From contig CM077821.1 of assembly GCA_039720395.1 (NCBI GenBank), positions 40,360,792 to 40,424,791 on the forward strand: DNA of 64,000 bases. Reading direction: 5' to 3'. The translations under genes and the position numbers were made by a program. Below, in pieces: positions 13,731-25,079 of the stretch. The stretch comes from Liquidambar formosana (taxonomy: Eukaryota; Streptophyta; Magnoliopsida; Saxifragales; Altingiaceae). Under the pieces are notes generated by a model. It saw nothing but the letters and a program-made list of their open reading frames with translations, ran no database searches and was not told the origin of the DNA. The stretch's first letter is position 1. Each line of letters begins with the position of its first letter.

Positions 13731-14514
13731 ATCAAAGCAAATAATGTGGGGTTATGTGGGGTTCAAATTCATCAAATATCAAAATTAATTTTATAAGAGA
13801 AGTAGACCGGTGATTCCCAATACTTATGCCTTAAGAATTGAAAATTCGAATCCCCCCAAGGGTGGACAGCTAATTAGTTACTAATTGGATTTACCTTAAA
13901 CATTAATTAATGTAGAGTGAATGATAACCTTATCTGTATGTGTAGTCATATCCTACTTGGCAAAAAACCAACCATATTATATCTTGATTTAATTTCTCAA
14001 AAAATAAATTACCCCCTATAGGTAATGAAAATAAAATTTTAATTAAAATATTCTCCAATAATTTGAAATTAATAATTTTTTTTCCTATTCATTTAGCTAA
14101 ATATTCAAACAGACAAGTCCAAAAAGGTTGATAATAATAAAGTTTATTTGATTCTTTGGAAGTAAATAACCGGAAATAAAAGAAAATTGTTTGACAAATC
14201 AAAACCCATAAGAGTATGAATTATGAACGACTTTGAAATTTCTTTTATTCTCAGGAATAGTAATTTTCCTCCAGTTTATAGCTTTTCAAATGCAACCGAA
14301 ATGACGAAAATACCCATAAATACCAGACCATATAACCGCCAAACGGTAAACTCGTCGAAAAGAATCCCGAGAAATCCCTCCCCCTGAAAACTACATGTAA
14401 AATAAAAAAGGGAAGCGTCCGTGGCAAGAAATCCCCTCCAATCTCTCCCCTTTTATCCAATCCTCACTCCCCATTCTTTAATTTTCCCACCATTTCTCTC
14501 TCTCTCTTTCTCTC

Positions 14515-14526
14515 TATATATATATA
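14515..14526 (+). promoter_or_regulatory. Possible TATA region of the HVA22-like gene
   Basis: A TATATATATATA run follows a CT-rich stretch about 500 bp upstream of the ATG at 15025. The interval in between contains plausible 5'-UTR introns. Position and composition only; a plain microsatellite is the alternative. Confidence 0.35.
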
Positions 14527-15024
14527 GAGATACAGAGATATAGAGAGAGAGAGAGATAAATTTGTTGGGAAAACGACTTTGATCTCAAGTTTCTGCGATT
14601 TTGACTCTTTCTCTCAGCCGAGAGAGAGAAGTTTCACAGAACCAAAGAGATCCTTCCTTCCTTCTTCTCAAGGTTTATAGCATCTCTCACGCCATTGATT
14701 CTTCGTAAACTCTTTTTTTTTTTATTTTTAAATCTTTGCTTTGACTGTTTCTAATTAATTTTTTCTATTTCAACGCAGGCTTTGGGTTCTCGAGTGTACG
14801 TTTCCTCATTTTTGCCTGCTTCTTCTTATTCTTCATTTCTGCTTTCGTTTTACGCAGTCTACAGGTTCGATTCTACCAGTTTTAAAATTTCTGCATATGT
14901 GATTTCAGATTCAGATTTCTGTTCTGTTTTGGATGAATTTGTTGTCCGTTGATTGTCGCGTCGTCAAATGATCTAACAATGAGAAGTTCTTCTTTTTTTC
15001 TGGTTTGATTTGAAGGGATTAACC

Positions 15025-17942
15025 ATGTTGGGAGATTTCATCACCAGAGCTCTTGTGTATGTCTTCAATCAATTCTTCTTCTTCTTCTTCATTTTTTTTG
15101 TTTTTTTTTTGTTTTTTGTTTTTTGCTTCTTTCGATTTATGTTATATGGTTACATTTGATTATGGCAGATTGCTTCTTGGATATGCATATCCTGCATTTG
15201 AGTGCTTTAAAACTGTGGAAAAGAACAAAGTTGAGAACGATGAACTCCGGTTTTGGTGTCAATACTGGTAAGAATCCTTATTCTCAATTTTAGGTGCTTC
15301 GGTGTAATGGCTGAATTTGAAAGTAGTATTGTTTAAATATTTGTTTTATTTGTTTTTTATTTTTCATAGAATTTTTTTGGAGCGCTTTTGGGCCTTTTTT
15401 TTTTTTTTGGATATGCTTTGATATTAGCCTCAGCAACCAATATATATTAATCAATCAATAATATGTTTTTGAGGCTAGGGAAAGTAATTATGGTAAGCTT
15501 GCGGATGGTGTTAACCATTAATGAAACAGAATTACCAATAATGGCACCGACCGGAGTAGGATCAAGGGAAAGGAAAAAATTATGGTAAGCTTGCGAACGG
15601 TGTCAACCATAAGCCCAAGGTAGGGGCAAGGTTATTTGGTTGGCCAACAAAAGAAAGGGAAAGGGGAAGAAAAAAAGGAAAAAGGAGAGAAGAATTTACG
15701 ACCTTCAATATTAGACTGACACAGGCTTAGCCACATGGTTAGGACTTGATTTGGGACTTACAGTGTTGTGGGCGTAACATATTATCCGAGGTTTATCCTT
15801 TTTATTTGAACATTACCCGAGAAAAAATTCGACCTCAATTCATGTTGTTAGTTATCGAATTCATCACATTCTAGCACATGGGCATGTGATAGAAAAGATG
15901 AATTTATGATTAAGATCATGTGTTTGTTATCAGATGTCTCTGAAGAGATGAATTAAAATCATGTGATCAATATTGATTTGGCATGGTTGGTCATGGAAAT
16001 TAACCGATGGGTCACCAGTCTATTGAATAAGCGCATAGTTTACCATCACCCAATTCATCGCATGATCACTGTCTAATTAATTGTGTGCCGTCATCTTCAT
16101 TTAACATGTGTATTATCCGTTTTTCTTTTTTCTTATTTCTTATTTTCAGTCATGGTTTTTGTAATTTATATTCTGTAGCACATGAATTAAATCCCAATTT
16201 TGTCATAATTTTGTAGGATAATTGTTGCAATGCTGACAGTCATTGAGAGACTTGGGGATACATTCGTATCATGGTATGCAGATCAGTCTAAATCTTTGTA
16301 GAAGCTTGAGGTTAAGGGTAAACCATTCTCCTAACATATTCACTATTGCTGACATTGATGATTTGATGAAGGTTGCCTATGTACGGTGAGTTGAAGCTGG
16401 CACTCTTTATCTACATGTGGTCTCCGAAAACAAGGGTAAAAACACACTACCAGAAAGGATTGGGTTCATGTTCACCAAATTTGTTCATTGATTTTATAGT
16501 GAAAGAAACCCTTTTTTTTCTTAATGCAGGGTACTCGCTATATCTACGAATCCTTATTGCGGCCTTATGTAACAAGGCATGAGACCGATATCGACCGGAA
16601 GATGCGGGAGTGGAGGACAAGGGCCTGGGACTTGGCCATTTTCTATTGGCAAAACTGCACAGAATTGGGGCAGGAGAAATTCTTCGACATCCTTCACTTC
16701 TTATCTGCTCAGTCTGGAAGGGGTACCAGCAATAGGACTAAGGTAGAATTTCTTTTCATCTTCGCTTCTGGTCCAACCCAGTTTTGTCTATGCAGATAAG
16801 ACAATTAGGCAGTTTAGGCTAGCTCATATATGGTTGCTAGTTTGCTACACCGTCCTGCAAAATGTAGCTACCACACCCACACGCACCTAACTGGAGGCCC
16901 GGTCTTAGAATCATCGGTTTCATGAGTAGAGGACAAATGACCACTAAGCATTAGTGCATTACACACACAAGTAGTCGCAATCTCTATAATTATTGTGCCT
17001 ACAACAATAATGCTGAAGCAAACAGCACATGTAAAGTCAAGAATTATGTGCTGATACTTTGACACGAGCAACACTCTAAACCCTTGGTTATGTCCAATAT
17101 GCGAAATGTATTGCAACTCGGTATTCTTAGACAAGCCTTCATAAATCATGCTCTTTGGTCCTTTGTGGGTAACATGAATCATAAATTCATTACATAAACA
17201 TAAAATTATACTAGGATTTGAACCTAAGGGAGCTAATAGGTGTTTGGATTTCTTACTGTGCACAACACTATGATGTGCATATCCAACGGATGGGATGTAC
17301 ACATCTATAGCTCGTACAATAAACAGCACTAAATCCAGACGCGAGTCAGTAAACCATAAAGCCATTGACCACTTTTGCCCTTAGAACAAACGTTTTTTTA
17401 CATCTATATATTTATGTACAATAGAAGATTTGGCATTGGTGCTAATGTTCACAGGGTAACGCACATGCTACAATAATATGGATTGGAATCAACCTACTAA
17501 TGTACAAAAATGCAAAACTTGTTGGCATTTACCATATTCAGTCATAGACACAACCATACAGACAAAAATGCACATTTTGTTGTTTCTTTTTGGTAGTAAA
17601 ATCACCAGTTTCATCAGCGTCACTTCACTTACTCAATTTTGTGCTCAACCAATTTTGCAGAAGGCTGATCACCATCATCCAAATTCACCACCGCCCAACA
17701 AGCATCAGAGGGGAAAGCAGTGGACTCCACCGCCGCCGTCGGCACCACCCATGTTTGATCGCGCCGTCTCCCCAACACCAAAGTCCAATTTCGCACAAGT
17801 TCACGCTGATAGCCAAACAGAATATATTCACACTGAGGACGCATGGGTGCCATACCCGGTTATCGACCCCGGCCCAACCGCCACCCCCAAAACCAGCTTC
17901 GCCGACAGGCTATGGTTTAGGCGCTCCGGCCAACACCAATGA
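15025..17942 (+). CDS. HVA22-like protein (TB2/DP1/REEP family)
   Basis: Six coding exons: 15025-15056, 15169-15267, 16217-16273, 16372-16435, 16530-16742 and 17661-17942. They total 747 bp with consistent phases and encode 248 aa. The N-terminal half is the TB2/DP1 domain: LGYAYPAFECFKTVEKN, then FWCQYWIIVAML, SWLPMYGELKLALFIYMW and GTRYIYESLLRPYV. Members are ER-shaping hairpin membrane proteins related to yeast Yop1 and animal REEPs; in plants several respond to ABA or stress (family knowledge). Residues from about 157 on are Pro/Ser/His-rich and probably disordered, as in the longer HVA22 h/i-type members. All introns read as GT-AG. Intron 5 is 918 bp. The gene is convergent with the minus-strand gene ending at 18244, about 300 bp away. 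Confidence 0.9.
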
Positions 17943-18243
17943 GAATTTCCAAAATAGAAAATTGTAAATTGTAAATTGAAATATATATAGATATATATAT
18001 ATATATATATCTAAGACTCAAAAATTCTTCCCATTATCTTAAAAATTCAATTTCTTTTTTTTTTCTTTTTTTCTTTTTTTCCGTGTAATATCTTTCTTTT
18101 TTCTTTAAACTTTTGCTTGCAAATTTTTGCAAATTTTCCATTCCAGACCACCTGAAAAACGTGTGCACAAACATACAAATAGAAACGGAATATATCCCAT
18201 CAATTACACATTAGCCGTAACGCCGTTAAGGTGGCCGTTACTG

Positions 18244-18858
18244 TTACCGTGTATGGTGTATCCCGACCCGAATGGCCCGGAGCAACCGGTCAATGGCTCG
18301 GGCAATAGTGCTGATGACGTGGCGATTGATGAACTCAAGACAGGCGCTTACCGGATTCCTGATATACTCGCCGGAGGAGAATCTGACCCACAGGGTGCGG
18401 AAAAAGTGGCGGCCGGAGGATGCGGGGGAGGCGGACATGGGCTGGAGGTAGGCCCATGCGGCCTGCTTGACGAGGCGGTTGCGGATGGAGATCTCGTAGC
18501 CGGAGTTGAGTAAGCCGGCGGAGGCGGCCGTGGGAGAGTTGACGGCGGCGGGGGAGGAAGGGAGGAGGTCTTTGAGGGAGGTGTAGGACTGGGATTTGAG
18601 TGAGATGAGCTCGAAATCGACGGAGGGGGTTGAGTTGTTTGGGAAGGGAAGCTGGAGCTTTGGGTTTTTGTTGGGAGTTTGAGCTTTGTGGGGACTACTG
18701 TTGTGGCGATGGAGTTTCTTCGCCGGAGAGTCGATGACGGAGCATTCATCTCTGAACCCATATACATATATAGCGAAAGAGAAGGATGTATAGCGAGAGA
18801 GAAAGATGGTTAGGGTTTTTGGGTCTTCTGGGAGAGGAAATGCCCACCGATCATTCAC
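18244..18858 (-). CDS. Unrecognised plant protein, 204 aa, single exon
   Basis: An open frame of 204 aa ends at 18244, convergent with the HVA22-like gene. The N-terminal 70 residues are variable-looking and Ser/Pro/Lys-rich. From about residue 85 it looks like a conserved domain: SYTSLKDLLPSSP, then ISIRNRLVKQAAWAYLQPMS, a Phe/Trp pair (HFFRTLW) and a C-terminal amphipathic Arg-rich stretch (ARAIDRLLRAIRVG). There is no clear signal peptide or membrane segment. GC content is much higher than in the surroundings, typical of a real coding exon. I remember similar small plant-only proteins but cannot name a family or function. The start at 18858 is the only in-frame Met upstream of the conserved part, so it is likely but not proven. 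A high-GC 139-aa frame on the same strand overlaps it and is a shadow. Confidence 0.75.
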   Translation of the reverse strand: MNDRWAFPLPEDPKTLTIFLSRYTSFSFAIYVYGFRDECSVIDSPAKKLHRHNSSPHKAQTPNKNPKLQLPFPNNSTPSVDFELISLKSQSYTSLKDLLPSSPAAVNSPTAASAGLLNSGYEISIRNRLVKQAAWAYLQPMSASPASSGRHFFRTLWVRFSSGEYIRNPVSACLEFINRHVISTIARAIDRLLRAIRVGIHHTR

Positions 18859-19014
18859 CGTTGCTGTGTCGGGTCCTGTCTCTGTGATTCTCTCTCTCTC
18901 TCTCCCTCGCTCGTGTTTATGAGGCTGCTATGTTTCGTTTTATTATTTATTTATTTAATGGCTTTATGGATGGCTGGCTGCGATAGTGCTATCTTTTGTT
19001 GGTTTGTGTTACAA

Positions 19015-19047
<33 letters not shown>

Positions 19048-19205
19048 GTGAAAGAGGACAGAAGGTAAACAAACCATTAATATTCACGCTCTCTCGCTAT
19101 TTGCATGTTGTTATAATGTATCCTTGAGTATTCAATTACAATTTACAACTAGTTTGCGTTGCACAGGTGAAGTTTATAAAAATAAATATTGTGAAAAATA
19201 AAAAT

Positions 19206-19227
19206 TATATATATATATATATATATA
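19206..19227. repeat. (AT)n microsatellite
   Basis: A short uninterrupted AT run between the 204-aa gene and the caulimovirid fragments. Confidence 0.85.
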
Positions 19228-19449
19228 AAATATTGATTAAGTCAATACGTGTTGATATAAGTTATATCAGTATCATGCATTAGGGGTTGTACCCTTTATA
19301 TTGGTGCAATATATCCCTTAACCCATTAATGCATGAGGTACAACCCCCAATACAGGTGTTGATATAATTTATATCAACACATGCTTACTAGATCATCATC
19401 TTATATAGCAAAAAAGAAATCAAAAAACCGCTTGCAAAAAACTTGATAA

Positions 19450-19715
19450 GGGAAAGCCGCTCGCCATGAAGTTGTGTAGTCTTTTATGTTTTTAAAGCCA
19501 CAGAAATTGAACGTGGGGTCCCACGTTTAGTCATCAATTATAAACCACTTAATGATGCCTTACAATGGATAAGGTATCCCCTTCCTAACAAAAAAGACTT
19601 ATTAGGAAGACTAAGCAAGGCAACAATATTTTTGAAATTTGACATGAAGTCGGTTTATGGCAAATTCAAATTGTTAAAGATGACAGATATAAGACTGCTT
19701 TTACAAACCCCTAGT
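19450..19715 (+). pseudogene. Decayed pararetroviral reverse transcriptase fragment
   Basis: The plus strand carries about 85 codons resembling the N-terminal part of a caulimovirid reverse transcriptase (LVINYKPLND, then YPLPNKKDLL and KFDMKS). An in-frame TGA lies near 19464 and the frame is lost after about 19652, so it is not functional. It differs clearly from the polymerase of the 48.6-63.7 kb element at the same motif, so it comes from another viral lineage. No catalytic YxDD motif is retained. A Ty3/Gypsy source is less likely given the wording of the motifs. Confidence 0.65.
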
Positions 19716-19989
19716 TATGTTGGGCAGTAGGATAGACTAAGAGTAAGTCCCAAAGTAAGACCTTGGATACCTCTGATTAGGGTTAGATTTCAATGGCAAT
19801 TAAGTTTTCTAAGCAATGTCTATGTTTTCTAGGATTATGTCTATGAAATCGACAACATCTTCGAATCAGGACATAGTAAGTTCTGAAGAAACAGAATATG
19901 ATGTAGACAATAGAAGTCTTAGCAATTGGAAATTACCCAAAGTACTAATACATGAAATATATGAAGGCAATAGACTTTTTGTAAAAATG

Positions 19990-20270
19990 AATATCTTTTA
20001 ATTTCGAAGGGTCTCCAATAAAATGTTTGGACATAGTGAAGAGTAAGGTTGCTACAGCATCCTATATTTCTTCATCATCTTCAGTTTTGATAATATTGCC
20101 TTCTTGGTCTATTTTAATTGCATATAAAATTGTTTGTCTATTATCATATGTTAAGGTATGATCCCACCATCCTTTTAGCTGACCGATAAAACCAGTTACT
20201 AAAGATTGTGCAATAGCGTGATCAGATATTGTAGGATTTTTAGTTTTGATAAGCCGAGCTTACCATTGTC
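19990..20270 (-). pseudogene. Decayed pararetroviral capsid/Gag-like fragment
   Basis: The minus strand encodes HAIAQSLVTGFIGQLKGWWD, then ILYAIK and, after an in-frame stop, FTMSKHFIGDP. This is the pattern of the capsid-like region of many endogenous caulimovirids. It abuts plus-strand sequence at about 19,990, so fragments in opposite orientation are joined here. It is probably from the same element family as the polymerase fragment at 19450. Confidence 0.6.
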
Positions 20271-20639
20271 ATTTCATGAAGTATATTGATTATTTGGTAT
20301 TGTGTCATTCCATCAATATTCTGTATATATATATTATATATATATAATACACACTCGCAATGGTAGCTTAGATGGCAAAGAACAATGGCTCAGGAATCAA
20401 GTCTCGAGTTCGTGTCTTCACTCCCTCATTATCAAATGCATAGACTTGCGGATAGTTTGTGCATCATGAAGAATAGTTTGGGCCTAACAGTTTAAGATAC
20501 CCTTTGTTTGGTAAAAATATATTTGCACAATTTTTTAAGCATTTTTATAGTTTTGTAAGTAATTTGTACCATTTTCTATGCATTTTCACCATTTCCATAT
20601 AATGATTCTCTCCTTAATTGCAACTTAAGGGCACATGTT

Positions 20640-23600
20640 AAGGATATTATCAATCAACTTGCTACAAATTGATTGTATACATGTTTTAAAATGACTACCA
20701 ATTTTCTTTGTTTGCTATTAAGTTGGGAAGTGAGAGAAGGGAGAAAAAAAAGTTTAGAGAGAGAGAGAATGGGTGGAGCAAAGAGGGAAGGAGAAGAAGA
20801 TAAGAGAACATATAGATTTTTTCAATTTTTGGTAATAAACCATTTGAAAATTTTTGATTAAAATAATATTTTTACCGTTGAAGACAGATCTGGAGAATTT
20901 GAAGATTTCGACGTGTCTTTTTTTTTTTAATCATTTTTTCCTCTATCTATCTCTCTTTCTTATTATGACTATTTATAATTTTATACGTTCAATTTTTGGG
21001 AAAGAAGACGAATAGGTATAAAGAAAACGAATAAATATGATAGTTTACAAAGTTTGGGATGAACATTGTATAGTGTGAGTTTTTCGATTCTCTCACATGA
21101 AAACAAAGAGATATGTGGTGAATACCAAGCGACAATTTACTTGCATGAAAAAAAGCAGTAAACACTAAAAAGAAGTTGGGGAAATTACTTGTTGATGACC
21201 ACTTCATAACTTAATACCAGACAAAGTAAGGTGGTAATCATTTTGAAACACGTATACAGTCAATTTATAGCAAATTGACAGAGAACAACTTCTGTTTGGT
21301 ATTAAAATGGAAAGTGGTCACTAAAAAAGCAATTTCCTCAAAAGTCACTCAATGTAACTTTTTGGAAAAATTACGTTTTAGTGATCAACTTTCAATGTAA
21401 TACAAAATAAAAGAAATTAGTAGTCATTTCACGCATGTATGTAGTTAAATTGTAGCAAGTTGACAGCTTACATCCCTTATTGGTATTAAGTTATAAAAAG
21501 ATCACCAAAAGGTAATTTTGTGAAAAAAGTTCACTTTTAAGCATGTGATTTATAAAAAAAAAGGACAAAAAAGACGACGTGTGGCAGCTACAGGTAATGG
21601 TTTCTGCCATGGTTTCCAATCATTCATTGAAAGAAGAAAGAGAGGGAGAGAAGAGGAAAGTAACACGTGGCATGAAATGGTTTCAAATCCTCGTTATATA
21701 TATCTATTATAGAAAAAAGTTCACTGCTAAGCATGTGATTTAAAAAAAAAAAAAGACGATGTGTGGCAGCTATAAGTAATGGTTTCTGCCATGGTTTCCA
21801 ATCATTCATTGAAAGATGAAAGAGAGGGAGAGAAGAGGAAAGTAACACGTGGCATGAAATGGTTTCAAATCCTCCGTTATATATATATTAATATTACTAG
21901 CTTCAAATCCCGTGCGAATGCACGGATTAATTTATAAAAAAATAATATTATTAGCAAATTAGAATTTTAACAAAAAAATAATATTATTAGCAAATTAGAA
22001 TATTAACAGAATACTTATTCTCTAAAATAATAAAATATATTTGTTAAAATAATATGTCAATTAAATTTAAAAGATATAGACAAAAATAATCTTTGATGTT
22101 CAATCAAAATTATTTTTGCCATCAAAGATTATTTTTGGTGTGATGTTAGCGTAATGTATCACACAAAATTTAATTATACTCCCGAAAAAGATAAATTATT
22201 TTGAAAAACAATTAATTTAATGGTAGAAACTTGTAAAAACTGAAAGAACTGACACGTTATAATATTTGGTGCAAAAATATTAAAATTCTCTAGAGTTTAA
22301 CTCAACTCACAATCATGGTTTTAACATGTTGGTATATACCAAAGCAAGTATAGCCGTTGAAAATATCTCAAAATCCAACAGTGCAGATTTTAAAATGCAT
22401 GACAACAATGAATCTTAACCTTCCATGAGGTTTCGAGTGGGTTTCATAAAGAGTGAAAAACCATGGAGAAAATTATTAAAAATTTGTTTGAGATTAGAGC
22501 ATAAAAGATGAAAGAAAAATTTAGACTGAGAGAGAGAATAAGAGAAAAAGTCAGAGGGAGAAAAAAATAAGAGAAAGTATAAATCTTTTCAACTTTATGT
22601 AATTAACCATGAGGAAGAATTTTGATTAAAATAGATTTTTTGTTACTTTTTTTTTTTTTTTTTTGGTGTCAAAAGCAAATTGGAAGAGTTTGAAGATTTC
22701 GACGGATCGCGTTTTTTTTTTTAATCCTCATTTTCTTTATTTGTCTCTCTTTTTAATTATGACTATTTATAATTTTATATGTTCAATTTTTAGAAGAGGA
22801 AATGAATAAACATAAAGAAAATAGAAAAATATAGTACAGTCTATTAAGTTTGGGTTGAACATTGTATAGTATGGGTTTTTTAATCTTCACACATAAAAAC
22901 AAAAGAGATATGCAGTGAATACCAAATGTCAACTTACCTCTACCGCATGAGAAAGAGTAAGTAATACCAACAAAAAGAAAAAAGGAAAAAAAAAGGTGTA
23001 AAATTTATCTTTTGGGGAATTTATCTTTTGGTGACCATTTCCACCTTGATATCAAACAAAGAAAGTTAATAGTCCTTTTAAAGCACCTATCAAATCAATT
23101 TGTGGTTAGTTGACAAACAATATCCTTTGTTTGGTATTAAGTTAAAATGTGATAACTAAAAGTAGTTTTCCCAAAAGTTACTAAAAGTAACTTTTTGGCA
23201 AAATTACATTTTAGTGACTACTTCCCAAATTAATATAAAACAATGAAAATTAGTTGTCATTTTAGCACACATTTGTAGTCAATTTGTAGCAAGTTGATAG
23301 AAAATATCCTTTTTTGGTATTAGATTAGAAAATGGTTACTACAATGTAATTTACCAAAAAGGCAATTGTGTCCCTGTTTTAGCATGTGAAAATAAAAAAA
23401 TGAAAAAATGAAAAATGAAAAAAAATTCTGATTTTGACACTCAGCACACAAAGGGGTGCCAATCCTCCGTTTTAGATATATATAATAGATTAATATGAAA
23501 CAATGGAAATTAGTTGTCATTTTAGCACACATTTGTAGTCAATTGTAGCAAGTTAATAGAAAATATCTTTTTTTGGTATTAGATTAAAAAACGGTTACTC

Positions 23601-23760
23601 AAATGTAATTTTACCAAAAAGGCAATTGTGTCCCTGTTTCAGCATGTGAAAGGAAAAAAAGAAAAAAGGAAAAAAATATCATTTTGACACTTGGCACACA
23701 AAAGGGTGCCAATCCTCCGTTTTAGGTATATATAATAGATATAGATAAGGTGTATCACTA
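20640..23760. repeat. Helitron-like repeat array with internal duplications
   Basis: Blocks are reused: 20,905-21,085 recurs at about 22,700-22,885 (shared TTATGACTATTTATAATTTT and GAACATTGTATAGT). A unit of about 190 bp is tandem at 21,525-21,710 and 21,713-21,890 (CCATGGTTTCCAATCATTC). A unit of about 255 bp is tandem at 23,235-23,490 and 23,500-23,745 (GGCAATTGTGTCCCTGTTT). Several blocks end in CCTCCGTT followed by AT-rich sequence and ATAGAT, which reversed is a Helitron-like 5' end. No gene is present. Confidence 0.6.
21897..23489 (-). mobile_element. Candidate non-autonomous Helitron
   Basis: Read on the minus strand, the 3' end has the hairpin CCGTGC-ATTC-GCACGG, nine bases, then CTAG (plus 21897-21900) followed by T, as at Helitron 3' ends. 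A matching 5' end, A|TCTATTATATATATC, lies at 23489. A second, near-identical 5' end is at 23739, so an alternative element ends 250 bp further right. No Rep/helicase coding sequence. Pairing of these ends is inference. Confidence 0.5.
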
Positions 23761-24849
23761 AATGGGTCCAGAAAAGGAAAATCTATTCCCTCCTTTCTTA
23801 TTTAATTGCATATTTTTTATTTTGAATGTTTTAAAATTATTGTCACATATGAAAAATTAATGACTTTTTTTGTTTGATATCCTAAGCTACTCTTAAAAAT
23901 ATCTCTTCTCTCTTTCTAATGTTTTGTATACATGAGGGTAAAATTGAAATTTAAAAACATAAGTGTTGATTTAAAAACATTTAATAGAATTACCTAAAAA
24001 AGCATGTTTTTTTTAAAGTGGACAGCCAAATAGGAGCAGAGGAATATAAGTTTTTTTATAACTTGACATCACCCACCAAAAATTTGCCACTAGGAGAGAC
24101 CTTTAGTTTGAATATCCTATATTTTTTATTTTGGGTAAACATCTCTCTCTTTCCCCCCACACTAGTGGTGGGGCGCGGTCCCCCTCCCTCTTCAAGCGAT
24201 GTATTTTGTGCTTGGAGCAAAATACTGAAATAACTTTTAAACATGTCCATAGATATTGCTTTGTATGTTTTTGGCTTTTGGCATAGTGAAAGTGATATTG
24301 CAGATTGAGGCACAATCAAGCGCACCAAACTCAAACTTTCTATTTATTTGAAAAGACAAGGACTAAAAAACGATTTGCATTTTTGTGAATAGGTTAGAGG
24401 TGTGACTTCATTTTGTGCAAGACAAAACAAGATTCTCTACTAATAAAAATAATTAAGACATGAATTACAATCCAATAATTATAGGACTTAATAAATTGTA
24501 TATTATTCATAGCTTCTTTTTTTTCTTTTTTCTTTTTGCTAGGGGTAAGATGGGGGAATGGGACCGACGGCATATTAGTTTAATGGTATTCTTCTCACTT
24601 GTTAAGTTAAAGATTTTTGGTTCAAATTTATAGAGAAATATTGATACTCATTTGTTGATATTAGAAGGTTAAAGATATAAGTTAATTCTATTAATTATCA
24701 ACAAAAATAAAAAAATAAAAATGAGAGGAATAAAAAAAGTTATAAGACCACATATCGGCATGACTAAATAAAAATATTTAGAGTTCACAAAATTAATATA
24801 GACTTTATCGTGCAATCAAGTAGTTGAATGTGATAAAGGCACTTATAAG

Positions 24850-25071
24850 TAGGGGTGCAAAATGGTTATATATATTATACTTCATATATAACTATTATTA
24901 AATAAATAATAACACTTTCAATAAAGTTATTACCTTTTTTTTAGAAAAAACAAGAACTGGTCCTTTTTTGTCAGTCCGGTCCAATACAATTTTCGGTTCG
25001 ATTCTGATCTAATTTTTTAAGGTTCCGAATTAATTCAGTCCGGTCCAGGCCCAGACCGATTTGCACCCCTA
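24850..25071. mobile_element. hAT-type MITE with 8-bp target duplication
   Basis: A 222-bp element with ends TAGGGGTGCAAA and TTTGCACCCCTA, flanked on both sides by CTTATAAG (24842-24849 and 25072-25079). The 8-bp duplication and TAGGG-type termini identify a hAT non-autonomous element. The interior is AT-rich, with a GGTCCGGT-like subterminal stretch and no coding capacity. Confidence 0.9.
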
Positions 25072-25079
25072 CTTATAAG

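Noticed and set aside
16868..17365. 165-aa minus-strand open frame
   Set aside because: It lies within intron 5 of the HVA22-like gene and has no recognisable motif or splice partner.
18348..18767. 139-aa Ser/Pro-rich open frame on the minus strand
   Set aside because: An out-of-frame shadow of the 204-aa gene.
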